Shown here: piece by piece, positions 17,999 to 26,365 of the stretch | Layout: every line of letters starts with the position of its first letter | Position numbering within the stretch: the first letter of the stretch is position 1 | Assembly: GCF_014041935.1 (NCBI RefSeq) | Contig: NZ_CP059491.1 | Location: 4,526,001 to 4,590,000 of the forward strand | Source of the DNA: Gordonia jinghuaiqii | GTDB taxonomy: Bacteria > Actinomycetota > Actinomycetes > Mycobacteriales > Mycobacteriaceae | Direction: 5' to 3' | Length of the DNA: 64,000 nt | The notes under the pieces: generated by a model | The model's input: the letters and a program-made list of their open reading frames with translations, nothing else | The model's database searches: none | What the model was told of the DNA's origin: nothing | Position numbers and translations under genes: made by a program

Positions 17999-19447
17999 AT
18001 GGGTGGTTCCAACCTGTTTCGCAACATCATGGTGAATGCCGACGCCAACAAGAACTCGATGTACTACATGTATCCCGAAGGCACCGAGTACGCCTCGGCG
18101 TATCTGGAGTCGCGAGGCGGCCCCTACGGCGCCGCGATGTTCGTCGGCCTGCAGGCGTTTCTCAAGGAGTACCTGACGCATCCGATCACGATCGAGGACG
18201 TCGAGGCCGCCGAGAAGATCGTGACCGGCCACAACGCGCGGTTCCCCAGGCAGGCGTGGCTCGATCTCATCGAGGACCATGGCGGCTATCTGCCCCTCGA
18301 GATCGAAGCAGTGCCCGAGGGCACTGTCGTGCCGATCCGCAACGTCATGATGCAGGTCGTCAACACCGACCCGAAGTACGCATGGCTCGTCAGCTTCGTC
18401 GAATGTGCACTGCAGCGGGCCCTCTGGTATCCATGCACCGTCGGCACGATCAGCTGGCAGGCCAGGCAGGCCATCAACGGTGCACTCGAGCGCACCTCCG
18501 ACTCTCCCGCCGAAACCGCGCGCCTCTACCTCCACGATTACGGCGCCCGCGGCTCGAACTCGATGGAATCCGCCGGGCTCGGCGGTATGGCCCATTTGGT
18601 CAACTTCGACCAGTCCGACACCATGGCGGGGTTCATCGCGGCCCAGTACTACTACAACGCCGACAAGTCCCCCGCCGGCGCCTCGATGTTCCTCGAGCAC
18701 TCCAACACGTCCTCGTTCGGCCCTGAGCATGAGACAGACGCATTCCGAATGCTGCTGAAAGACAAGGAAGCCGGCGTGGTCGGCCTGCTGGCGGACACCT
18801 ACGACCACCACAACGCTGTCAGGAACATCATCGGCACCGAGCTCAAGGACGAGGTACTGTCCTACCCCGGGCTGGTCGCGGTCCGCTGCGATTCCGGTGA
18901 CCCGATCATCACTCCGGTCGAGACCGTCGAAACCTTGATGGAATGCCTCGGCTCCAGCACCAACTCCAAGGGCTTCAAACTCCTCCCGCCGAACGTGCGC
19001 GTCGTGCAGGGCGACGGCCTCGACCTCCAGGCCTTCGCGGGCATCTACGCAGAACTCGAACGTCGGGGCCTCGCCGCAGACAACATCTTGTGCGGCATGG
19101 GCGCCGGGCTCCTGCAGGCCGTCACCCGCGACACCCTGAACTTCGGCTACAAGGCCAGCGCGGTCTGCATCAGCGGCGAGTGGAAGGGTATCGCCAAGAA
19201 GCCGACAGGCAGTTCGATGAAGCACTCGAAGGCCGGCCGCCTGGCGCTTCAGTACATCGACGGTGACTACCGCACGGTCCTGCGGGAATCCATCCCGGCC
19301 GAAGACAATGTCATGATTCCGATCTTCCGCAACGGCGAGATCTTCAAGACCTGGGAGTTCTCGGAGCTCAAAGCGCGTAGCGAGCGCCCCACCCCCGAGT
19401 ATTACTACAACTCGGTGGCCAGCACCTTGTCCGCCGCGGCCTCCTGA
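17999..19447 (+). CDS. nadV: Nicotinamide phosphoribosyltransferase (NAMPT/NadV)
   Basis: A 482-aa enzyme converting nicotinamide and PRPP to NMN and pyrophosphate. Resemblance to human NAMPT is strong along the chain: DYGARG (180-185, with the nicotinamide-stacking aromatic as Tyr and the conserved Arg), SDTMAG with D207, LEHSNTSSFG with the phosphorylatable His (H234), VRCDSGDP, NSKGFKLLPPNVRVVQGDG and LCGMGAGLLQAVTRDTLN. The ATG is preceded by AGGAAGG. Most actinomycetes use nicotinamidase with nicotinate phosphoribosyltransferase, so this shorter salvage enzyme is accessory. PRPP synthetase and a sugar kinase in the same regulon could supply its PRPP. Operator c lies upstream and a hairpin downstream. 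Confidence 0.94.
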   Translation: MGGSNLFRNIMVNADANKNSMYYMYPEGTEYASAYLESRGGPYGAAMFVGLQAFLKEYLTHPITIEDVEAAEKIVTGHNARFPRQAWLDLIEDHGGYLPLEIEAVPEGTVVPIRNVMMQVVNTDPKYAWLVSFVECALQRALWYPCTVGTISWQARQAINGALERTSDSPAETARLYLHDYGARGSNSMESAGLGGMAHLVNFDQSDTMAGFIAAQYYYNADKSPAGASMFLEHSNTSSFGPEHETDAFRMLLKDKEAGVVGLLADTYDHHNAVRNIIGTELKDEVLSYPGLVAVRCDSGDPIITPVETVETLMECLGSSTNSKGFKLLPPNVRVVQGDGLDLQAFAGIYAELERRGLAADNILCGMGAGLLQAVTRDTLNFGYKASAVCISGEWKGIAKKPTGSSMKHSKAGRLALQYIDGDYRTVLRESIPAEDNVMIPIFRNGEIFKTWEFSELKARSERPTPEYYYNSVASTLSAAAS

Positions 19448-19493
19448 CATGACATAGGGGCTGCATCACAACAGAATACGAACGCTCGACGCA

Positions 19494-19524
19494 GGGCCCC
19501 GCCGGACTCGATCCGACGGGGCCC
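19494..19524 (+). terminator. GC-rich hairpin after NAMPT
   Basis: GGGCCCCG-C-CGGA and TCCG-A-CGGGGCCC form a 12-bp stem with one internal mismatch and a 5-nt loop, 47 bases after the NAMPT stop. No T-run follows. Confidence 0.65.
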
Positions 19525-19559
19525 GGTCGTGGAGCCGCATACCGCCAGACCAGAAGTTC

Positions 19560-19862
19560 TAGTCCTCACCAGAGATTCCAGTTCCCAGACCTTGACAACC
19601 CGGCAACCTCAGATGTCTTGTTCCACTCGCTATTTGATACGTATTCTCATCTCGACAATCTCGACCCGGAGGGAAAGGGCTCCACCGGATACCTCGAGGT
19701 GTTCCTGCAACACGCCCGGAGCCGCGAGGACATGACGATCAGTGTGAGGCCTGCGTTCTGCTCTCCAACTCGGCCACACCCGGCACCCGCCTGCAGGAAC
19801 GCGGCCGATTCCGCACCGACTACCCCGGGACTACGCTGCGCGACATTTGTATTCGGGTGAGT
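19560..19862 (+). pseudogene. Possible decayed gene fragment of unknown family
   Basis: Two overlapping frames read like protein and not like random GC-rich translation. The first is FQFPDLDNPATSDVLFHSLF followed by YLEVFLQHARSREDM. After a shift near 19740 the second reads GHDDQCEACVLLSNSATPG followed by GRFRTDYPGTTLRDICIRVS. No start or complete domain is present and I do not recognise the family. This may be what remains of a gene between NAMPT and the PRPP synthetase operon. It could also be chance. Confidence 0.3.
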
Positions 19863-19924
19863 CGGCACAACGTGAGAGCGCCGGCTGCAGATCCCCTTCG
19901 CAGCCGGCGCTCTCGTCAGAGCTG

Positions 19925-20254
19925 TCAGGCGATGGTCCCGAACGGTGTTTCGTCGAAGACCCGGCGCGTCATCTTCCCGACAATCGGGCCGTCGGCGGTC
20001 CGAGCGGCCAGCTCCGTCACCCAGACCGGGTCGGACAGGAAGGCCGACCATTTGGCGTCGAGATCACCGAGGTCGGCGAACCGGATTGTGTAGGAGATCC
20101 CGTTGAAGGCGTCTTCTCCGATGCAGGTCATCCCCGCGGTGACGAGTTCCAGCTCGTGCTTGCCCATGAGAGGCTTGGACACCTCGTTGAACAGCGAGAT
20201 GAGTGCGGGCAGTTTGCCCGGCACGGCCACGTAGTCCCGGATCTCGAAGATCAT
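19925..20254 (-). CDS. NIPSNAP family protein
   Basis: 109 aa beginning MIFEIRDYVAVPGKLPALI, the standard opening of small bacterial NIPSNAP proteins (dimeric ferredoxin-like alpha/beta barrels), then SYTIRFADLGDLDAKWSAFL and a C-terminal segment typical of the family. GAAAGGG precedes the ATG. NIPSNAP homologues are often encoded beside catabolic oxidoreductases and have been proposed to act as monooxygenase-like or isomerase-like enzymes, but their reaction is unsettled. It is the last gene of the prs operon, after the flavin reductase relic. Confidence 0.85.
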   Translation of the reverse strand: MIFEIRDYVAVPGKLPALISLFNEVSKPLMGKHELELVTAGMTCIGEDAFNGISYTIRFADLGDLDAKWSAFLSDPVWVTELAARTADGPIVGKMTRRVFDETPFGTIA

Positions 20255-20279
20255 GGTATTGCCCTTTCGAATGGTGTTG

Positions 20280-20533
20280 TCATTGATTCGGCCCCCTCCG
20301 AGCCGGTTCCACGACCGGACCGGCCCCGGCGATGCCGTGGAAATTGTTGGCGTAGAACACCAATGGCGCATTGTGCGCGTGAGTCAGATGCACACCACCG
20401 ATGCGGGCTCACTGTTGATCGGCGGAGCGACCGGCGCGGTGATACCGCTGGGAAAGCTGCCGAAGACTGTCCGCAGTCCGGCGCTGTCTATCACGCCCGA
20501 GGCGTCGTGGACGCCGATGAGTCGGTCGGACAC
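20280..20533 (-). pseudogene. Flavin reductase relic with internal deletion
   Basis: A GTG start preceded by GGGGGAG opens VSDRLIGVHDASGVIDSAGL and then RTVFGSFPSGITA, the N-terminus of flavin reductases (usually RxVFGxFPxGVT). The frame ends a few codons later at a TGA. Immediately after, the same frame reads APLVFYANNFHGIAG, the family's C-terminus (PLVFYRGxFH). The roughly 90-100 residues between are missing, so this is an in-place deletion remnant. It sits between prs and the NIPSNAP gene and was probably the partner of the LLM monooxygenase of the same regulon. Part of the 306-base gap around it holds nothing else. Confidence 0.75.
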
Positions 20534-20560
20534 TGCAATTCTCCCCCGCCAGGGCTCTTG

Positions 20561-21553
20561 TCAGAACAGGTGATTTTTGCCGCCGAACACTTCGCTGACC
20601 GAGTCGTTGGTGAAGATCCGGTTGATGGTGTCGGCGAGTAGTGGTGCGCACGAGACGACGTCGATGTTCTCAGGCGCTCCCGGACGCAGCGGGATGGTGT
20701 CGGTCACGACGATTCGCTCGAACGGTGAACTCGAGAGGTTTTCGAACGCACCACCGCTGAGTACGGGATGCGTTGCGGCAGCGAACACTCGACGGGCTCC
20801 TGCGCGCCGGACCGCCTCACCTGCCGCTCGCAACGTACCGGCAGTGTCGATGATGTCGTCGACGATGATCGCTGTCTTGCCCCGGACATTGCCGATCACC
20901 GTGGTGATCTCGGCGACCTGTTGGGCGGGCCGCTCCTTGTCGAGGATCGCCAGTTCAGCCCCGATGCGCGTGGCGAACTGCTTGTTCAGCTTGACCCGTC
21001 CGGCATCGGGCGCGACGACCACCAGGTCGTCGTCGAGCCCGGTGAAGTGATCGGCGAGCATCATCAGCGCGGTCATGTGGTCGACGGGAATACCGAAGAA
21101 GCCCTGTAACTGACCGGCATGCAGGTCCATCGTGAGGACTCGGTCGACTCCGGCCGCCTCGAGCGTGCGGGCCACCATTCGCGCCGAGATCGGCTCGCGG
21201 GGCGCAGATTTCTTGTCCTGCCGCGAGTAGCCATACCAGGGCGTCACCGCCACCACACGGTGTGCGCTCGCCCCCACAGCGGCATCGACCATCACGAGCA
21301 GTTCGAGCAGGGCGTCGTTGGTGTTCACCCCTGTCTCGGGGTTGCCACACATCGGCTGGATGAGGAACACGTCGGCCCCGCGGATCGACTCGTCGAACCG
21401 ACAGTAGACCTCTCCGTTGGAGAACGTCTTGAGGGTGATCGGCCCCAGCTCGACTCCGAGCCTGTCCGCGATGTCCTCGGCGAGCACCGGATTGGCCCGG
21501 CCAGCGAAGATCATCAGCCGTTTCTGCGATTCACCGCGCATGGACGCGGTCAT
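20561..21553 (-). CDS. prs: Ribose-phosphate pyrophosphokinase (PRPP synthetase)
   Basis: A 330-aa class I PRPP synthetase making PRPP from ribose 5-phosphate and ATP. Seen are FSNGEVYCRFDESIRGADVF, the ATP-site PWYGYSRQDKKS, the metal-binding MDLHAGQLQGFF, VAPDAGRVKLNKQFA and the PRPP loop VVDDIIDTAGT. Pairing with NAMPT within one regulon is known from some bacteria and phages and points to NMN synthesis. The organism should carry a housekeeping copy elsewhere, so this is presumably a dedicated second copy. Operator d lies 65 bases upstream of the start. The downstream genes are the flavin reductase relic and the NIPSNAP gene. Confidence 0.94.
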   Translation of the reverse strand: MTASMRGESQKRLMIFAGRANPVLAEDIADRLGVELGPITLKTFSNGEVYCRFDESIRGADVFLIQPMCGNPETGVNTNDALLELLVMVDAAVGASAHRVVAVTPWYGYSRQDKKSAPREPISARMVARTLEAAGVDRVLTMDLHAGQLQGFFGIPVDHMTALMMLADHFTGLDDDLVVVAPDAGRVKLNKQFATRIGAELAILDKERPAQQVAEITTVIGNVRGKTAIIVDDIIDTAGTLRAAGEAVRRAGARRVFAAATHPVLSGGAFENLSSSPFERIVVTDTIPLRPGAPENIDVVSCAPLLADTINRIFTNDSVSEVFGGKNHLF

Positions 21554-21617
21554 GAGATGTTCCGTAGTGGGAGTGAGTACGTCAGTGGCATGAGTGGCTG
21601 CTCGATTCCGGTTGTGA

Positions 21618-21631
21618 TGGAAACGTCTCTA
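21618..21631. promoter_or_regulatory. LacI-type operator d (before prs)
   Basis: TGGAAACGTCTCTA matches the consensus TAGAAACGTTTCTA at 12 of 14 bases and lies between the prs start and the stop of the upstream reductase gene. Confidence 0.6.
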
Positions 21632-21671
21632 GATTTGGCGCGGAGACCCTGCGCCCCGGGTGAATGTGGCA

Positions 21672-22661
21672 TCAGAGCGCGTTCACGTCGACCACCGTCC
21701 GGCCTCGGACCCGTCCGGACAGGAGCGGCTCGACCAGCCCCGGAACCTCGGGAAGTCCGACAACGCGAGTGGCCCTCGCGAGCTTGTCGCCATCGAGATC
21801 GGTGGCAAGCCGTGCCCACGCGTGCCTCCGGACGTCGATCGGGGCGTTGACCGAGTCGATGCCCGCCAGTGTGACGTTGCGCAAGATGAACGGCAGCACC
21901 GACGTCGGCAGGTCGGTGCCCTGTGCGAGGCCGCAGGCGGCGACGACGCCGCGAGCGCTGGTGTGGGCGATGACGTTCGCGAGAGTGTGGCTACCCACCG
22001 AATCGACCGCTCCGGCCCAGCACTCCTCGGCGATCGGCTCCACGGGCTCGGAAAGCGTTGTGCGGTCGATTATCTCGGAAGCTCCCAGCGAGCGTAGGTA
22101 GTCCGCCTCATCGAGGCGGCCGGTCGAGGCGATCACCTTGTAACCCAGGTCGGAGAGCAGCGCGATCGCGATCGAACCGACACCGCCGTTGGCACCGGTC
22201 ACCAGCACGGGCCCGTGCTCCGGGGTCAGGCCACCGTGTTCGAGCGCCAGGACACACAGCATCGCGGTGTATCCCGCGGTCCCGACCGCCATGGCCTCCA
22301 GGGTCGAGAAGCGGTCGGGCAACCCCACCACCCACGAGCCGGGCACTCGGGCTCGCTGCGCATAACCGCCGTGGTGCCGCTGGCTCAGGCCCCACCCGTT
22401 GACGACAACCCGGTCGCCGATCTCGACTCCCTGACAATCCGACGCGGTGACGGTGCCGGCCAGGTCGATCCCGGGGATCAGCGGAAAGGTCTCCATCACC
22501 GCAGCGCGACCCGAAATCGCCATCGCGTCCTTGTAATTGATCGTGGAGTACTCGACGTCGACGGTGACCTCACCCGGCATCAGGTACGAGTCGTCGAGGT
22601 CGATCAGTGTGGTGACGATCGAGTCCGCTTCCTTCACGGACACGAGTCCCTTGAAACCCAT
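21672..22661 (-). CDS. AcuI/YhdH family NADPH-dependent medium-chain reductase
   Basis: A 329-aa zinc-free medium-chain dehydrogenase/reductase. STINYKDAMAISG and FPLIPGIDLAGTV at the N-terminus, the nucleotide motif VTGANGGVGSIAIALL, and GSHTLANVIAHTSARGVVAA are typical of acrylyl-CoA reductase AcuI and YhdH. AcuI reduces acryloyl-CoA to propionyl-CoA; related proteins reduce other activated alkenes or quinones. It follows the sugar kinase gene by 87 bases on the same strand. Which alkene this regulon would generate is unclear. Confidence 0.88.
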   Translation of the reverse strand: MGFKGLVSVKEADSIVTTLIDLDDSYLMPGEVTVDVEYSTINYKDAMAISGRAAVMETFPLIPGIDLAGTVTASDCQGVEIGDRVVVNGWGLSQRHHGGYAQRARVPGSWVVGLPDRFSTLEAMAVGTAGYTAMLCVLALEHGGLTPEHGPVLVTGANGGVGSIAIALLSDLGYKVIASTGRLDEADYLRSLGASEIIDRTTLSEPVEPIAEECWAGAVDSVGSHTLANVIAHTSARGVVAACGLAQGTDLPTSVLPFILRNVTLAGIDSVNAPIDVRRHAWARLATDLDGDKLARATRVVGLPEVPGLVEPLLSGRVRGRTVVDVNAL

Positions 22662-22748
22662 GTCAGGGCCCTTCCGATGATTTTGTGTTGTTCCCCAGGC
22701 ATTCTCAGAGTCATCGTGCCACCATTCCCGGTCACCGGGGGTGACTCC

Positions 22749-23699
22749 TCAGACTCCCATGAGAGACTCCGCGCGCGGCATACCGGCGCGGGCGCCGACG
22801 TGCGCGACCGACATAGACGCCGCTGCGACGCCGCGCAGTGCCGCGGCGGTGAGCGAAGCTCCTCCTGCCAGCGAGCCCGCCAACACCCCGTTGAGGGTGT
22901 CACCGGCTCCAGTCGTGTCCCGGACCTCGTCGATCCGGCCTGGCGGTAGCGTCGTCGTCTCACCCGACGGTTCGACGACAACCGCGCCCTCCGCGCCCAA
23001 CGTCACCAGCACCGATGCATGTGACACGGATGCGATCGCCGCAGCCATCTCATTCACCGAGAGTGAGGTGCCCGACGTGCTGTCACCGACATTCGGCAGC
23101 AACCCGTACAGATCTTCGAGTTCGGTGCGGTTCGGCGTGACGACCGGGCCATGAGCGAGTAGGTCAACGATCCCCGCAAACACCGGCGCAGGGTTCAGCA
23201 CACACGGTAGTCCGTGCAGGGCCGCGGTTTCCACGACAGCCCGTACCGCCGACGGGGGTATCTCCGTGCTGACCAGGACACACCCGGCCCAGTCCGCGGC
23301 CCGAACGACCGCGCGACGAACTGCTGTCGGATCGACTTCGGCGTTCGCTCCCGCACCCACCGCTATCTGGTTCTCACCCTTGGGATCCACGACAATCAGC
23401 GCGGTTCCGGTGGCGGTCCCGGCCAGGATCCTCACGTCGGTGACATCGATGCCCTCGACACGGAGTTCGTCCAGCGCACCGGTACCCATGGCGTCGGCCC
23501 CGACGGCGCCGCAGAAACGCACCTCCGCACCCGCCCGTGCTGCGGCCACGGCCGCGTTCGCCCCCTTGCCACCGCCGTGCTGGGCGACACCAGGCCCCAC
23601 CACGGTCTCACCCGGGCCGGGCAGTCGTTGGGCCGCGACCACGAGATCGACGTTCACCGCGCCTACGACGAGGAGCCGTGCCGGCCGTGTGCCGGTCAC
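22749..23699 (-). CDS. PfkB family carbohydrate kinase (ribokinase-like)
   Basis: 316 aa from the GTG at 23699, sharing GTGA with the regulator stop. LLVVGAVNVDLVV opens the fold, AQHGGGKGANAAVAAARAG is the first PfkB signature, and RDTTGAGDTLNGVLAGSLAG is the second, with the catalytic Asp in GAGD. Length and motifs fit ribokinase, which makes ribose 5-phosphate, the substrate of PRPP synthetase; other pentoses or nucleosides are possible. It is co-translated with the LacI gene, so sugar sensing and phosphorylation are coupled. Confidence 0.88.
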   Translation of the reverse strand: MTGTRPARLLVVGAVNVDLVVAAQRLPGPGETVVGPGVAQHGGGKGANAAVAAARAGAEVRFCGAVGADAMGTGALDELRVEGIDVTDVRILAGTATGTALIVVDPKGENQIAVGAGANAEVDPTAVRRAVVRAADWAGCVLVSTEIPPSAVRAVVETAALHGLPCVLNPAPVFAGIVDLLAHGPVVTPNRTELEDLYGLLPNVGDSTSGTSLSVNEMAAAIASVSHASVLVTLGAEGAVVVEPSGETTTLPPGRIDEVRDTTGAGDTLNGVLAGSLAGGASLTAAALRGVAAASMSVAHVGARAGMPRAESLMGV

Positions 23700-24718
23700 A
23701 GCCGACTCACCGAAGAACGGACCTGCAACGAAGTCTCCAGCACGCTCAGCGGGTCCGGAGTGTTGTTCTCGATCATGTCGAACAACACCGACGCAGCACG
23801 AAATCCCATGTCGTGGGCGGGTTGCCGAACGCTGGTGAGTCGCGGCGTCAGTAGTCGGGACAACGCCAGGTCGTCGAATCCGACGATGCTGACATCCTCC
23901 GGCATGTCCAGCCCCACCTCTCTGCAGTACTCCATGGCGCCCACCGCCATCAGATCGTTGGCGCAGATGAGCGCGGTCGGGCGGGGAGTGCTTTCGAGCG
24001 CCTTCTTCGCGGCCTCGAAACCTGATTCCTGCCGGTAGTCGCCGTAGTAGACCGGAACCGCATCGGGATCGAGGCCGGCACGGGCGAAGGCTTCCCGGTA
24101 TCCGGCGAGTCGTTGCTGGGCCGTCCACAGGGCAGACGGACCACCGATGACCGCGACCTGCCGGTGTCCATGGTCGAGGACGTGCGTGGCGACCTCACGC
24201 GCACCCTTCCTCGAGTCACAGACCACCGCGGGCAGGTCGATGCCCGGTATCTGTTCGTCGACGAGAACCACGGGACCCGACCGTGCGATCTCATAGCTCG
24301 CCGCCGGCATCGAGCCTGTTCCCGACAGGTACACGACCCCATCGATCCGCTGACTCCGGAGGAGCTTTGCCTGCTCCTCCTCCGATTTCGCCGACACCTC
24401 CGGTATCACCAGGACGACGAGCACATCACGAGCCGACGCCGCGCGCTGAACACCTTCGGTGACCATCGCGAAGAACTGGTTGGTCAACTCGGGAACGACC
24501 ATGCCGATACGGGAGGCACTGCGCCGCTTCAGGTTGCGCGCCGAGTCATTCGGCGAGTACTCGAGCACCCGGACCGCATCGAGCACCCGGTTGCGCCGTT
24601 CGGGTGCGACCGGACCGGAGTCGTTGAGCACGTAACTCACCGTGCTCACCGACACCCGGGCGTGCTCGGCAACGTCCTTGATGGTGGGACGTTTCCGTCT
24701 GCGGTCCGGCTGTGTCAC
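23696..24718 (-). CDS. LacI family regulator, proposed master of the TAGAAACGTTTCTA regulon
   Basis: 340 aa from the GTG at 24718. The N-terminal HTH is PTIKDVAEHARVSVSTVSYV (about residues 10-29), the hinge is followed by RIGMVVPELTNQFFAMVTEG, and the effector domain contains GVVYLSGTG, VLVDEQIPGIDLPAVVCD and VSIVGFDDLALSRLLTPRLT. It sits inside the largest operon, 1 base after the GATase1-like gene and overlapping the kinase gene, so it would be autoregulated by boxes e and f. The ligand-binding domain resembles those for pentoses such as ribose, but this cannot be decided from sequence alone. Confidence 0.92.
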   Translation of the reverse strand: MTQPDRRRKRPTIKDVAEHARVSVSTVSYVLNDSGPVAPERRNRVLDAVRVLEYSPNDSARNLKRRSASRIGMVVPELTNQFFAMVTEGVQRAASARDVLVVLVIPEVSAKSEEEQAKLLRSQRIDGVVYLSGTGSMPAASYEIARSGPVVLVDEQIPGIDLPAVVCDSRKGAREVATHVLDHGHRQVAVIGGPSALWTAQQRLAGYREAFARAGLDPDAVPVYYGDYRQESGFEAAKKALESTPRPTALICANDLMAVGAMEYCREVGLDMPEDVSIVGFDDLALSRLLTPRLTSVRQPAHDMGFRAASVLFDMIENNTPDPLSVLETSLQVRSSVSRL

Positions 24719-24719
24719 G

Positions 24720-25499
24720 TCATACCTCCTCGCCCGCACCGGCGGTGCGGCACCCTCCTGCCCACGACAGTATCGCCGACCACAGGGACGTGTAATGCGG
24801 CCATTCGACGAACTCCGGCGGTGCCCAGTGAGGCGCCAGGTCAGAGGCAAATGCCACGGCGCGCCCCTGGCCGTAGTCTCCGACGACGAGCATCGGGTCG
24901 TCGCCCGAACGAACCACGACGGTGCTGTCGGCCTTGGGGACGAGCCGGTTGTACCCGAGCAGCGGCGGCCACTGCGCGGGGGTACCGCCGAGAACCGGGT
25001 GATCGGAAAGCGCGACGTCGACCTTGAGGCCCTCGGGTACCTCGATCCGGTCGTCATAAGTCAGCATGTTCACCGGCAGGACGTCGGCCAACGGCGTCAT
25101 CCCGTACCGGGCCTTCCCGTCGATGCCGGTGAAGGAGAGGTAGCCGCCTATCATCACCAACCCGCCGCCTCGACCGACGAAGTCGGCGATGACGCCGAGC
25201 CGGTTGGGCGACTTCTCCGACCGGAGGAAGGTCTCATCCGGCAACTGGAAGGAGTTCGAGCCGATGTCGGAGATCACGACGACGTCGTAAGCGTCGATCT
25301 CCTGCACCGTCTTGGGGAACTTCGTCGAGATCTCGTGGCCACGGACGTAGGTCACGTTGTGCCCGGCCTCGGCCATCTGTTCGAGGAAGAAGGTTGCGCC
25401 CTCCTCGTATTCGGTGTTGTGGAACTGGTCGAAGCCCTTCATGTGGATCGTGTGCTTGATCCACGATTCACCTGCGACGAGGACGTTGAGGCCGCTCAT
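24720..25499 (-). CDS. GATase1-like / ThuA-like protein (PF07090-type)
   Basis: 259 aa from the ATG at 25499. LNVLVAGESWIKHTIHMKGF, then YEEGATFFLEQMAEAGHNVT, DVVVISDIGSNSF and VGRGGGLVMIGGYLSFTG give a class I glutamine-amidotransferase-like Rossmann fold. The usual nucleophilic Cys is absent (GGYLSF), so amidotransferase chemistry is unlikely. Relatives are commonly encoded in sugar or polyol gene clusters with LacI-type regulators and have no established reaction. It is the gene directly before lacI in the operon. Confidence 0.78.
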   Translation of the reverse strand: MSGLNVLVAGESWIKHTIHMKGFDQFHNTEYEEGATFFLEQMAEAGHNVTYVRGHEISTKFPKTVQEIDAYDVVVISDIGSNSFQLPDETFLRSEKSPNRLGVIADFVGRGGGLVMIGGYLSFTGIDGKARYGMTPLADVLPVNMLTYDDRIEVPEGLKVDVALSDHPVLGGTPAQWPPLLGYNRLVPKADSTVVVRSGDDPMLVVGDYGQGRAVAFASDLAPHWAPPEFVEWPHYTSLWSAILSWAGGCRTAGAGEEV

Positions 25500-25633
25500 G
25501 CGAGGTCCCCACTGACTGAGCCGGCTGGATCGTTGCGATGGACCACGGTGTGTGTCCTCCTTCTGACTGGTCGCACTTTGTGTGTCGGGTGAAGCGCGGG
25601 AAACTGGTTGTCGCGACGGCGCATGTGCTGCGC

Positions 25634-26311
25634 TCACAACTGTTGGATTCGGGCTGTCGCCAGGCGCTGACCGAGCGCATAGGCCTCGCCGATGTCGGTA
25701 CCGTGATAGGACACGGCCGCCATGTCGGAGATGACCGGACTCGCGTTGACCGCCACCGTGTGTGGCAGCCAGCCGAACAGTTCGACATCTGAAGACGAGT
25801 CACCGTATGCCACACACTCATTCGGACCGAGATCCAGTCGAGAAAGAACATCCCGGGTGATCTCGACCTTCGCCTCCGGTGACAACGTGGCGCCGTCGTC
25901 GAAGCCCTGACCGATCTCGAGCGCCGACCCGTAGGTCTCGTGGGCGCCCCACGTCTCGAGCCTCCGGACGAAGAAGACCGGTGACTGTGAGATCACGATC
26001 GCCACTTCACCGCGTGCCCGGATGTCGGCGAATGTCTCGGTGATCCCGGCCATCCACGGTGCCGCCCGGAATGCGGCATCCAGATCGGCCGGATCGGCAT
26101 CGCCGCAGATGTCGAGAAGAACCTCCCAGAACTCCCGCTCGGTGATCTTGTCCTCGAGCCAGCGGGCCTCGATGTCCAGCCCGCGCGTGAGCTGGCCGAA
26201 ATGACGGGCCAGTTCGATGGTGGCCGCTCCCCTGAGGAGCGTGCCGTCCATGTCGAAGACGTGGAGCCGGCGTCCCGTCAACGGGGCGTCGTTGCGCGCG
26301 TCGGACGCCAC
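25634..26311 (-). CDS. HAD-superfamily phosphatase (SerB-like, class IB)
   Basis: 225 aa. Motif I is FDMDGTLLRG (the nucleophilic Asp and the general acid Asp), motif II is VISQSP, and motif IV is AYGDSSSDVELF. A four-helix cap between residues 30 and 110 (TRGLDIEARWLEDKITEREF) fits the phosphoserine-phosphatase subgroup. It would dephosphorylate a small metabolite, possibly a sugar phosphate of the pathway. It sits between the LLM and GATase1-like genes. The 133 bases after it hold no gene. Confidence 0.87.
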   Translation of the reverse strand: MASDARNDAPLTGRRLHVFDMDGTLLRGAATIELARHFGQLTRGLDIEARWLEDKITEREFWEVLLDICGDADPADLDAAFRAAPWMAGITETFADIRARGEVAIVISQSPVFFVRRLETWGAHETYGSALEIGQGFDDGATLSPEAKVEITRDVLSRLDLGPNECVAYGDSSSDVELFGWLPHTVAVNASPVISDMAAVSYHGTDIGEAYALGQRLATARIQQL

Positions 26312-26365
26312 GGCGATCCTCCTTCGAAGTGGTACCGGGTCTACGTCGGGGTGATGGTCAGCCGC

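Noticed and set aside
17792..19450. Long minus-strand frame opposite NAMPT
   Set aside because: Antisense image of a clearly conserved enzyme; no family pattern.
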